Source of the DNA: an uncultured Ignavibacteria bacterium
GTDB lineage: Bacteria; Bacteroidota; Ignavibacteria; Tepidaquicellales; Tepidaquicellaceae
Assembly (NCBI GenBank): GCA_937924675.1
Contig: CALEVL010000346.1
Coordinates: forward strand, 1-15,066
Direction: 5' to 3'
Length of the DNA stretch: 15,066 nt
Shown here: in pieces, positions 1 to 9,400 of the stretch
Position numbering within the stretch: the stretch's first letter is position 1
Layout of the letters: each line of letters opens with the position of its first letter
Program-made: the position numbers and the translations under genes
The notes under the pieces: model-generated
The model's database searches: none
Told to the model about the DNA's origin: nothing
What the model saw: the letters and a program-made list of their open reading frames with translations, nothing else

Positions 1-3000
1 ACAAGCTTCGCAACTTCCCTGCCTGAAATATCATACAATGCTATGCTGACCTTTCCGTCAACAGGAAGATCGTAATTGATCTTGGTTGAAGGATTGAACG
101 GGTTCGGATAGTTTTGTGACAATTCGAATTTGGTCGGCAATCCAATGCTGACTTCACTGCTCAGATCAAAGTATGTGAAGTTGCCGTTGTAATCCATTTG
201 TTTCAGTCTGTATTCATACTTGCCTGTTGAAAGATTCTTATCTGTGATCGTATAATTCTTCTGCGAGGTTGTAGTTCCGTTGCCGTTAACGCTGGCAACC
301 TTTGACCATGAACCTTCGCCGGATCTTCTTTCTACGTCAAAGCCTGAGTTATTTGTCTCTGATGAAGTTGTCCAGTTGAGATTTACATCTCTTCTGTTTA
401 CGGATGCCGTGAATGATGAAAGCTCAACAGGTAATGGAGCGCTTCCGTCAGTCAGAATGTATCTTGAAAATACTGACAAACCGTGAACTGTTATGTTGTT
501 GTTTGCAGTATCAAGAATGTATTCTCCCGGACCGGTTCCAACAACAGTATACGGAACATAAAGCGTGTCAGCATCTGTATTCTTGGCAACCTTTATGCTT
601 GCCTCATTTGCAATAGTGCCAAGCAGTGCCGGTGAATAGTGAAGCGTTACGTCGTATGTAAATCCTGTTGCGGGATTTGTAGGATGAATTTCCCAGTAAA
701 CATTTCCATAACCGTCTGTAACTGTCGGATCGCCTGCAAGTCCCGGAGGATCCTCACCTGAATAGTACTGAACGTTCACATCAGCAAGAGTTCCAAGTGT
801 AGTTACATTTACTTTAGCAACTGTATCAAGCTTGTGAATGAATCTGTACAAGCCGGTTGATGGTGTTGGATTTGTATAAGTCGGCGGCTGAACAGTTGAT
901 GAGAATTCATACGCACCGATATCTGTGCCACCGTCCTGTATCATTGTGCTTCTTGGTGTGCCGATGTAATCTGAACCAATTGAACTGATCGCGATACCTG
1001 TTCCTTTGAGTACCCAGTTGTTTACATCAGAGCCAACAGGAAGCAGGTTGTTATTTGAAGTGAAGACAGGTTGACCGTATAATGAATATCCTTCACAGTT
1101 TGATGAATCCTGGAATAATGAGAGGTCCATAATTGCTGTTCCCCATTTTGCAACTGTTGCAGGATTTATTGAATAGAACGCATTATAGTTAGAAGCATCT
1201 GCCGGCCATCCGGAAGCAGTTGTTCCGTTAATATTGTAGATCGGTTCATTTCCGATTGCAATGTTCGATCCGGTCGAAGCTGCTCTTGTATTACTGAACA
1301 CATTGTTTCTCAGAATTACATTTGTTCGGGCAAAGTCAACTCTCTGGAAAGCAAAGGTGTTGTTTGAACCTGTGCTGGTTCCGTAAATGTTTACAGAGTT
1401 GTAATAGTAATTCATGATTCCGGTTGTACCGCCTTGCTCGGAAATACCGGCTATTTTGCGGTCTGAAGAAGCACCGCCGTCTAAGCTGATAATGTTGTTT
1501 GAGAATGTACCGAAAGAGTTCTGACTGGTTTGGAATCCCTGAACATTGTCAGCAGCAGTGCTTGTTCCTGTAGAAGAACAATAGATATTGGTTATGATGT
1601 TCTTCTCTACTACTGTACCTGAAAGACTCTTTATAAGAGACATTCCTATTGCATTCGAATTGGTTGCACCAAAGCTCGGATTTACATTTCCAATTCCTGA
1701 AACAACATTTCCCCTGACTGTGTTGGCACCGTTTACGAACACAGTAATACCGGTTATGTTTGAACTGAAACCCAGCGGCGGATTGCCGCCTCTGCTGAAT
1801 GATGTCAGGTTTGTTACGGTATTATTAAGTAATGTACAGGATCCTGAATTTGTACTTTCAAGATAGATTCCGCCAATACCCGTGCTTGTTTGGTCAAATG
1901 GCATGTGAAAGTTGGTGACGGTATTGTTAGCCACTGTATATGCAACTTTTCCTCTGTGCTGAATTCCATATGCACCGCCGCCGGTAACAATCTTCTTGCT
2001 TGTGTCAGATGATCCGATAAGGTTTCCTGTCACATCACCGATGTTGACAGCACCATCATTGATGTTCATTGGCACAATATCAGTACCATTGGTGCTTCTG
2101 ATATTGTTGATGGTGTTTCCTTGTACGCTTGTAGGTATGGTAGTTGAAACTGTCAGATTCAAACCTCTGTATGAACCGGTCGTTGTAGTAAAGCTTCCAC
2201 CCGTGTTAGGAGCAGTTCCTCCGATGAAGTTGCCCTGTATTAAGTGACCGCCGCCGCCAAGAATTGAAATACTGTAAACGGTAGTAGTAATTGCATAGTT
2301 ATGGTAGAAATGGCTTGGGTTGATCACCCAGCCGTCGCCTGCACCTGTAGCTGCAATCAATACTCCTGCGCCGGTGAAGTTGAAGATGTTACATCCGGAG
2401 ATCTTGTTGCCCGCATTTGGCAAAGCTCCTGTACCGCTTGAGTAAACAGCGTTAGTCGGTCTGCCGGTAATGTCTGATCTGTCTCTGATATCGCAGTTGC
2501 TGATAACATTACTGCTGTTTCCGGTTGTTACACCGATTCCTGTTGCAGTTGAGAAGACAATTGTTCCGCTGGCTGCTACCGCATTCTGACTTTCAACAAT
2601 GCAGTTTCTCAATGTATCATTTGTTGCGCCGTTGATAAACTGAATGACAGCGCCGGTGCCTGCATTTCTTATCGTCATATCTTTTGAACCGGTACCGTTG
2701 TTAGAACCGTCTATAGTGACGAAGTCAGCATTGACAAGATTTATAATAGGTGTTGCGCTGGTTCCTGAAACAACTGTAGTAACACCTGTTGCAGGTTTGA
2801 TCAGAAGTGAAACACCCGGAGTGCAGCCACCCTGAATTTGGTTCAGTGAGATTGCACCTGTTTCAGTAACGCTTGCATCAAGTATGTCCGCTGTAAGGTT
2901 GCCACTCAAACCATTAGTGTTGATTGCATCAAACAAGCCGCCTGCTCCCGTAATGGATGTAAATGTTCCTGAGGCGCCTATTGTCACAACTCCTGCCAAT

Positions 3001-6000
3001 CCTGTTGTAAGATTATAAGTGTTTGTGCCTGATACAGGGAAGTTTGCAGATACAAGAGCAACACTTGTCGGAGCTAATGTGAAAGTTGCAACATTGTCGC
3101 CAACGTTTGGAGTTGGAGCAAGGTCCTGAGCTACAACAAAGTATTCAATCACATCACCCGAAACAACACCTCCGAAGATAATGCTGTAGTCGATTGTGAA
3201 GTCGAAAGGATTGATTGCATATGCCTCAGCATATTTCCAACCGTCAGTTGTATTATCATTTGTAGCCGGAAGAACATTAAGATTCGTTGCCTTTTTGTAA
3301 TATACTCTCGGCCTTGATCCCGGCGTCACATTTATGCCTGAGCCGTCAAAAATAGTTGCGCTCAGAACACGTGAAGTCAGACACGCTGAAATTCCCAAAG
3401 GAATGTATGAAATGGTTGGCTTTGTAAGATCAAGCGGAACGCCGTCAAATTCATCAGCGCCAAGATCCGGATTTGTTGCACCGCCGTTAACTGAACCTGC
3501 CGGTCCCGGTCTTGCTTGATTGTCAAAGTCAGTTGTGTAAGCGGGAATTACAAATCCTGCTGATTCAAGCTGAGTCGGAGTAAGACCAAAGTTTAAGTGA
3601 AGATCTCCTGTTGCAGCATTTACGAAATTGACTGCGGCTCCTGAGATACTTGTTAAATCAGAACCGGAAACTGAATTCCATGATGCAAACGTACGATCAG
3701 TTGTCCAGTATCCAACTGTTGACGCTGAAGCTGAATTCAGAACGTTGAAGTTTGATGCTCCGCCGATCCAGCCGGTAGCACTTGCTGTTGCACCGTAATT
3801 ATTGCTGATAGCATAATGGCTTCCTGTACCGCCTGTTCTTTCATTGTTGAAGATATTATTTCTAATATCAACTGCTACTGTCCTGGCAGTTGCCGAAAGA
3901 TCGCCTCTGAGATAACCGAAACTCGGCTGTGCGCCTGAAGTGACTGTTCCTGTAATGTGGACTGAGTTGTAAAAAATATTTGTGATTGAAGGATCAGCTG
4001 TTTGTCCGTGATTTCCCCAGATACCAACAATGCAGGTATTAGATGCCTGTGAAGTTCCGAGTGAGATCATGTTATTCACTACGTTGACAGGTGAAGCTGT
4101 TGTGCTTCCCGACCTTATTAGTATTCCTGATATTGATCCGGGTGTAAGTACATTTGTAGAAGTACTTGCATTGCTCAGATCAAAGATTGTGTTTCTTGAT
4201 ATGGTCGGATTATTTGCCTGTCCAACTGCAATTCCTGCAACATTTGTACCAGCGGTAGTAGTATTCGTCAGAGATATAGCGCTGATGGTATTCAGAGTCA
4301 CGATTGCATTAGCCAATGATCCGTTAAGTACAATTCCTGATCCCGCCGTATAATTTGAAAAAACACTCAACGAGGCATTAGTGGAAGCTGATGTCAGGTT
4401 TTGAATGGTGTTATTGGAAATTGTCAGAATGCCCGCACCGGTAGTTGTGCTAGCTGTCTGTTCTATACCTCTGATGGTAGTTGTTGTTGCAGTAGAATTC
4501 TGACTTGCATTCCTGATGGTATTTGGACCGATCGTTACCGTGCCATTTGCAGAATTAAGTATTCCCCTAAATCCGCTAAGACCTGTTGCCGCACTGAATG
4601 TGCTGCCGGTGTTTGAAAGGTTACCTGACTCTGTAAGATTCCCCATTCTCAGATTCGGATTAGTCGTATTACCAATCGTATTATTTGAGATGTTGTAATT
4701 TACTAAAGTTCCTGCTGTGTTTATGCCGTTGATCGAACCTGAGATTGATGCGGTAGTACCCATTGCATCAAGCGCACCTATGGAATTATTCTGGATGTTT
4801 ATAGAATTTCCAGTTGTTGATGAAGTGTAAATACCTGCAATCATTCCGCCTGTTGTAGTTGTAGCGGAGTACATCGTGTTGATATTATTACCTGTTACTG
4901 TTCCGATGTTTGCAGTTCCGGAAGTAACAGCAATACCACAAAGAATTCCGTTGGTTGTTCCGGCACCGCTCGAAGTGTATAGTGCAAATCCGGCTATTGT
5001 ATTATTCTGGATTGATGATGCCGCGCCGCCATTCAGGAATGCGCAACTGATACCAACATATCTGGTAGCATTGGCAGTACCGCCTGCAGTATATGAACTC
5101 GGAAAAGTCCCGCCAAGTGAACCGGAAGTAAGGCCGATCATGTTGGTTGATCCCGTACCGCCGGAATTTGCATAACCAATTACGTTACCGGTAATTGTAT
5201 AACCGGCTCCAGACGAAATGAAAATTCCGTAATGAGTATTTGCTGAAGTGTAAATTCTGTTGGCTGTCTGATAAAGTTTGTTGTTGGTGATCGTCCAGCC
5301 TGAGTTGAAACTGTTTATGTTCATTCCGCTTGTTGATGCAGTGGCAAAGAAATAGTCATAGATATTATTTCCTGAGACTGTGTTGCCGCTATTGTCTACC
5401 GTGGCGCTCGCTCCCAATGAATGAATACCGTTCAAAGGAAGGTTTGCACCTGCAGGTCCGATATTGTTATTGGTGATCGAGTTTCCGTCGTTTCCTGTTG
5501 TAGTTCCTGTTCCAAACGATATTACACCGAAGCTCGCTCCGGTGCTGCCAAGAACAGTACAATTGGTAACGGTGTTGTTTGATGCATCGGCAGCAAACCT
5601 GATTGTAGAACTTGCGCCAAGTGCTGCGTTTGAAATGGTCAGTGCATTGCCGCCTGTGTTCAGACCGTTAATTGTTACATTATCGGCTCCGTTAAGACTA
5701 ATAAGATGCCCGATGAATGAACCGGAAATTGTTCTCGCTGCTCCACCTGATGGAGAGACTGTAAGCGAAGTCCATCCTCCGTCATTAAGTGCATTAGCTC
5801 CTGTTTCAGTAAGAACATCTCCCGTAACCGAGACTATGATGTTATTGCCCGTCTGAGCCGAACTGTTTATTGCAAGAAACGCTCCCCCCACATCTGTGAG
5901 AGTAGCATAAGATCCGTCAGCTCCGGTAGATCCCGAAACTGTGATCTGTGACTGTGCTGCACTTGTGAATAACATAAATGCAGACAGAAGAAACATGATT

Positions 6001-6017
6001 GAAAATGTCTTCTTCAT
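1..6017 (-). CDS. Giant T9SS-exported beta-helix protein (C-terminus cut by window edge)
   Basis: The frame is open from an ATG at 6015-6017 to the left edge, about 2005 residues with no stop; I translated most of it and checked the frame at several points. Residues 1-21 form a signal peptide (MKKTF, hydrophobic core, AAQSQ). Residues about 25-855 and 1010-1700 are two Gly/Asn/Thr/Ser-rich right-handed beta-helix modules with recurring NNxI / GNxI rungs. They end in DLGADEFDG (about 850) and DIGAYEF (about 1700). Between them is an Ig-like stretch (PTISYIPLG ... RPRVYYKK). After residue 1865 comes a fibronectin-like module starting ELSSFTASV, then the type A sorting domain with NYPNPFNPSTK at 1969-1979. 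Members of that domain family usually run about 45-50 residues past the point where this one is cut. Known family role: the sorting domain sends the protein through the type IX system to the cell surface. Substrate or partner is unknown; adhesin or polysaccharide-binding roles are guesses. AAGAGGT lies only 1-2 nt before the ATG, but the next Met (residue 8) would lose the basic signal-peptide head. Confidence 0.93.
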   Translation of the reverse strand, partial: MKKTFSIMFLLSAFMLFTSAAQSQITVSGSTGADGSYATLTDVGGAFLAINSSAQTGNNIIVSVTGDVLTETGANALNDGGWTSLTVSPSGGAARTISGSFIGHLISLNGADNVTINGLNTGGNALTISNAALGASSTIRFAADASNNTVTNCTVLGSTGASFGVISFGTGTTTGNDGNSITNNNIGPAGANLPLNGIHSLGASATVDNSGNTVSGNNIYDYFFATASTSGMNINSFNSGWTITNNKLYQTANRIYTSANTHYGIFISSGAGYTITGNVIGYANSGGTGSTNMIGLTSGSLGGTFPSSYTAGGTANATRYVGISCAFLNGGAASSIQNNTIAGFALYTSSGAGTTNGILCGIAVTSGTANIGTVTGNNINTMYSATTTTGGMIAGIYTSSTTGNSINIQNNSIGALDAMGTTASISGSINGINTAGTLVNYNISNNTIGNTTNPNLRMGNLTESGNLSNTGSTFSAATGLSGFRGILNSANGTVTIGPNTIRNASQNSTATTTTIRGIEQTASTTTGAGILTISNNTIQNLTSASTNASLSVFSNYTAGSGIVLNGSLANAIVTLNTISAISLTNTTTAGTNVAGIAVGQANNPTISRNTIFDLSNASTSTNVLTPGSISGILIRSGSTTASPVNVVNNMISLGTSQASNTCIVGIWGNHGQTADPSITNIFYNSVHITGTVTSGAQPSFGYLRGDLSATARTVAVDIRNNIFNNERTGGTGSHYAISNNYGATASATGWIGGASNFNVLNSASASTVGYWTTDRTFASWNSVSGSDLTSISGAAVNFVNAATGDLHLNFGLTPTQLESAGFVIPAYTTDFDNQARPGPAGSVNGGATNPDLGADEFDGVPLDLTKPTISYIPLGISACLTSRVLSATIFDGSGINVTPGSRPRVYYKKATNLNVLPATNDNTTDGWKYAEAYAINPFDFTIDYSIIFGGVVSGDVIEYFVVAQDLAPTPNVGDNVATFTLAPTSVALVSANFPVSGTNTYNLTTGLAGVVTIGASGTFTSITGAGGLFDAINTNGLSGNLTADILDASVTETGAISLNQIQGGCTPGVSLLIKPATGVTTVVSGTSATPIINLVNADFVTIDGSNNGTGSKDMTIRNAGTGAVIQFINGATNDTLRNCIVESQNAVAASGTIVFSTATGIGVTTGNSSNVISNCDIRDRSDITGRPTNAVYSSGTGALPNAGNKISGCNIFNFTGAGVLIAATGAGDGWVINPSHFYHNYAITTTVYSISILGGGGHLIQGNFIGGTAPNTGGSFTTTTGSYRGLNLTVSTTIPTSVQGNTINNIRSTNGTDIVPMNINDGAVNIGDVTGNLIGSSDTSKKIVTGGGAYGIQHRGKVAYTVANNTVTNFHMPFDQTSTGIGGIYLESTNSGSCTLLNNTVTNLTSFSRGGNPPLGFSSNITGITVFVNGANTVRGNVVSGIGNVNPSFGATNSNAIGMSLIKSLSGTVVEKNIITNIYCSSTGTSTAADNVQGFQTSQNSFGTFSNNIISLDGGASSDRKIAGISEQGGTTGIMNYYYNSVNIYGTSTGSNNTFAFQRVDFARTNVILRNNVFSNTRAASTGSNIAIGNEPIYNINGTTASGWPADASNYNAFYSINPATVAKWGTAIMDLSLFQDSSNCEGYSLYGQPVFTSNNNLLPVGSDVNNWVLKGTGIAISSIGSDYIGTPRSTMIQDGGTDIGAYEFSSTVQPPTYTNPTPSTGLYRFIHKLDTVAKVNVTTLGTLADVNVQYYSGEDPPGLAGDPTVTDGYGNVYWEIHPTNPATGFTYDVTLHYSPALLGTIANEASIKVAKNTDADTLYVPYTVVGTGPGEYILDTANNNITVHGLSVFSRYILTDGSAPLPVELSSFTASVNRRDVNLNWTTSSETNNSGFDVERRSGEGSWSKVASVNGNGTTTSQKNYTITDKNLSTGKYEYRLKQMDYNGNFTYFDLSSEVSIGLPTKFELSQNYPNPFNPSTKINYDLPVDGKVSIALYDISGREVAKL

Positions 6018-6084
6018 GACCTCTTGTTTTGTTTGAATTTTTAAATTGGGTTTAAGAATAATTGAAAATTATCCCAGTCTATTG

Positions 6085-6113
6085 ATATTACACTTTCCAA
6101 ACACAATTTGCAA
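6085..6113 (-). promoter_or_regulatory. Candidate sigma70-like promoter of the giant gene
   Basis: Read on the minus strand, TTGCAA (6108-6113) is followed after exactly 17 bases by TAATAT (6085-6090). These resemble the -35 and -10 consensus boxes. Transcription would begin near 6078, leaving a leader of about 60 nt. No good Bacteroidetes-type TAnnTTTG box with correct spacing was found. The assignment rests only on sequence match. Confidence 0.4.
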
Positions 6114-6220
6114 AGAATGTACTGCGGGAAATACCCAGTTTCTCAATGCAAATGTTATAAAACATGCGGAATTCTAAGACTTTCTTAGCATAATTGAGCG
6201 GAATTGATACCCTATATTGA

Positions 6221-6273
6221 GTTAAAAGTTAAAAGTTGCGGCGAAGCCGTCCCTTTGGGAAAAGTTGAAAATA
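6221..6273. repeat. GTTAAAA heptamers flanking two small GC hairpins
   Basis: GTTAAAA / GTTAAAA / GTTG (6221-6238) precedes two adjacent hairpins, CGGC-GAA-GCCG (6239-6249) and TCCC-TTT-GGGA (6250-6260). AAAAGTTGAAAA follows. Because it lies about 145 nt after the barrel-gene stop, the minus-strand transcript could use it as a terminator: two stems followed by CAACTTTTAACTTTTAAC. The stems are only 4 bp and there is no long U-run, so this is weak. It could equally be a dispersed intergenic repeat. Confidence 0.4.
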
Positions 6274-6369
6274 CTTTCTAAACTTCATACAATTGTAATG
6301 ATGAATATGAAACCTTGATTAAGCTCGGGCAAATCTTCGCATTGACATGCAATCAATCAACTTTAACTA

Positions 6370-6399
6370 TTTCTAATTATCAATTTCTAATTTCTAATT
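6370..6399. repeat. Short AT-rich TTTCTAAT direct repeats
   Basis: TTTCTAATTA (6370), TTTCTAA (6384) and TTTCTAATT (6391) occur within 30 bases, directly after the barrel-gene stop codon on the minus strand. There is no coding potential. This is simple-sequence spacer DNA; no function can be read from it. Confidence 0.5.
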
Positions 6400-6403
6400 G
6401 CTC

Positions 6404-9400
6404 TTAAAAGAATGCTTTTACTTCTGCCCTTCCTGTATGAATGATCTTTCTGTCATCGCCTTCAACACGGCCGTCGTAATTAATTGTTGCCTGAAGATTC
6501 TTGCTGATGCTGTAGTCGAAGATTCCGCGCCAGATGTATGTCAATCCTGCCTGACGGCCGCCGGTAAGCTCGAACGGGTAAATTGTGCTTGTCTTGTTTA
6601 CTTTCACTTCACCCCGCTCAAACTCTATACGAAGCCTTCCGAGCATTGTAAATGAATAGACAAACCTGAGTATCTGCTGATTTATGTCCGCTGTTGTCGG
6701 CGAGGAGGGATAAACATCCGTGTTCTTTGAAATGTTTATCTGAAACCCGCTTTCAATTTCCTGAACCGGCCTGTATGAAAAGTCTGTAAGCAATGCATCG
6801 GAATATATATTCCTGTTTCGTGCGGAGTTTGGCGGTGCCTCATTGCGGTCAACTCTGTTTACATATTCGAATATAGTTGAAAGATCACGCGTGAGCCCCA
6901 GCTTCAGGCGAACGATCTTCTGCAGTGTGAACAATTTCTCGTTACCGCTTACAAACTGATTGAATCCCTTTTGCTCGAGGTATCTTAATTTAAGTGAGTA
7001 AAGAGGATTGAACTCGAAGAAGTTTATGTCTTGCTGAAACAGTTGCGTTCCAAACAATGTGTTGGAATCATTTTGAAATGTGGAAACATTAAGCAGGTAA
7101 ATATTTTTCGTGACGGGGTCCTTACTGTTTTCTTCTATTCGAAGATACGTCTCCGCAGTTGTGTTTCGCAGAAGCTCGTCCGCAAATGATGAACCTGTTA
7201 TGTTGAAGAATCTTGCAGGCTTAAGATTGAATCTTACCGATGTGTTCAATCCTGTTACAGGAAACAATTCGCTTGTCGGACGGTTTATCCTGACATAGTT
7301 TCCGTCATTGAAACTTGTCAGAACAAATTCGTTTTCATCCTGAAGTCCGTTCTCATTAATGTCACCTATATAAATGTAATTTCCCTGTCCTGTAGGTACG
7401 GGAACAAACACACGCTCTACCTTTGCCTGCTGCTCACTTGTGATATTATAATAAAGATCCGTAAGCAATCCTCCGTTGAACGGATCTATACGGGTCTGTG
7501 AATTTACAAGAAGCGTGTTGATGTCCTTGTTCTGCTCGGTCGTGAATTCCTGCGTGAATTTCCTGTTCCTTATTGTAAGTTCAAACAGTGTTGACAGCCA
7601 TGAGAGACCTTCATACCTGATACCTGCAAGTTGAGTTATTGCGTTTGACTCTTCCGCAAACGATCCGTTGTAAGGCAATCTGTCGAGTCTGTAACCGAAC
7701 TCTGCATATACTGTCGTATTGTAAAAGTTGTTGAGTATGACCCGCGGCTTGATCTCATAAAAAGCAAAACTTCCGGATGACAAGCTGTCACCCGTTATGA
7801 GCGTGTTGATATTTTCCCTGTTCTCCTGATTGAAATCCAAACGTATCTCCATGTTCGGCTCGTCATAGGAGATATTGCCGAGAAGATTTCTGTAGCCTGC
7901 GCTGGCAAACTGTCTGAACCAGTTGCTCTTCGTCTTGCTTACTTCATATTCGCTCTTGATGTATTCGATTCTGTAAACCAGATCCGGAATCTTCATCGTA
8001 TCATTTCTCATGCTGAAATCACCAACAGCTCTCAATGAGTTGAATACTGTTCCTCTCTTAAGCTGTCCGAACAGTCCTTTGAAATTAATGTATCCGGCCG
8101 GTGAGAAATTTAAGGATGCTTCTTTCAGATCTTCCGTGAGAACTTCCGTATCCTGAATGTTATACTCGCGGTAAAACTCCACGGGATTGTATCTTTCCAG
8201 CGGAACAAATGACTGATTGACAAGCTTCTGCCTCACATTAAACTCAAGTGAGTGAAGATTCATCCCCAGAAATTTGAACTTGTCCTTTCTCAGCGAGATC
8301 CTACCGTTGAGCGCCACTCCTGAATTGTTGTTGTCGCTTATCGTTGAAAGCTTGTTTGCATCAAGTGTAGAGATTGCAGATTCCAGATCGAATGTAAATT
8401 CCCTTCGGGGAGATGATTCATAATTTATTCCTATGTCGGCAACCTGATATGAATTAGGTAACGGAATGAATATCACAGTATCATAATTTCCCTGCTTTAT
8501 TCCGGCAAAGTTGTATTGCTGAAGAGTCTGCTGACTGTAATTTCCGTTTCCCTGCCCGACAAATGAAAACACAACCTGATACAATGAGTTGGAATCGTTC
8601 GGAAGATATTTGTAATAGCTTATGCTCTCTTTGTTTATCACAGTGTCCGACTTTACATACAACCCTTTGCCAATGCCCGTTGCGCTGTCCGTTCCCACAA
8701 ACAGTACACCCGACTTCACCGCTTTAAATCTGTCATCACCCGCCTGAGCCAGTATCTCTTTGTCCTCCTCACTCAGTGAAAAGTCAATTGTCTTCTCGGG
8801 ATTGTCACTCTCGGTGATATAGTGCGCATAAAAGTTAAGCTTTTTCTTCAATAATCTCGAGATGTTTGAGCCGGTGATAATAGTTCTGGAATATTTTCTG
8901 TCGGTGTATTCAAACTCCACTATTATTCTCGATGCTGCAGTAATAAGTCTGTTAATGGTAAATGTAACTGTTCCGATTCCGTAATCAATTACATAATCCG
9001 CCTGCTCGCCGCGTGTCATCTGAACTCCGTCCAGATAAACCTTTTCCGTTCCCGAAAGCACAAGAATATCCGTTTCGTTGTCTCTTCCTATTAGCCGGTA
9101 AGGACCCTGCGTTCCGTCAATGCCGTTGAATGAATTGATATTGAATTTTCCTCTTTGAACCGCTCCGCTGAAAAGCGCATCACCCAGTCCGTAATCTGCA
9201 AATGCCTTTGCTCCCTGTATCTTCCTTCTGAAATTAATGAACTCAGTATTTGCAACTTCAACATCAATATCTCCGATAGTACCGGTAAAGTTACTTCCTT
9301 TGATCTCAATGAAAACTTTGTCAAGCTCCTGAAGCTTCTGTGTATTGCCCTCGGGTTGAATGGGAGAGTCTTCATCCGTGAGCGCCGCATTTATCTCAAG

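Larger units (their letters stand above)
6018..6403. other. Gene-free spacer between giant gene and barrel gene
   Basis: There is no credible ORF in these 386 bases. They contain the candidate promoter and leader of the giant gene, a perfect 6-bp-stem hairpin (CTAAGA-CTT-TCTTAG, 6174-6188), a 10-bp palindrome TACAATTGTA (6288-6297), a pair of small GC hairpins with flanking heptamers, and a TTTCTAAT repeat next to the barrel-gene stop. The short direct repeat GCGGAATT occurs at about 6166 and 6198. Confidence 0.7.

Noticed and set aside
5464..5856. 130-codon plus-strand open frame
   Set aside because: It is antisense to the beta-helix gene, has valine/proline-rich composition typical of reading Gly/Asn/Thr codons backwards, and shows no domain. 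The other plus-strand frames in 280-5175 are the same kind of shadow.
1..6017. Frameshift or split gene in the giant coding region
   Set aside because: The frame fixed by the ATG at 6017 agrees at about 3238, 424 and 3-8, and the parts translated read as continuous beta-helix, linker and sorting domain.
9091..9390. 99-codon minus-strand frame inside the barrel gene
   Set aside because: It lies wholly inside the barrel reading frame in another phase, with no start signal and no recognisable fold.
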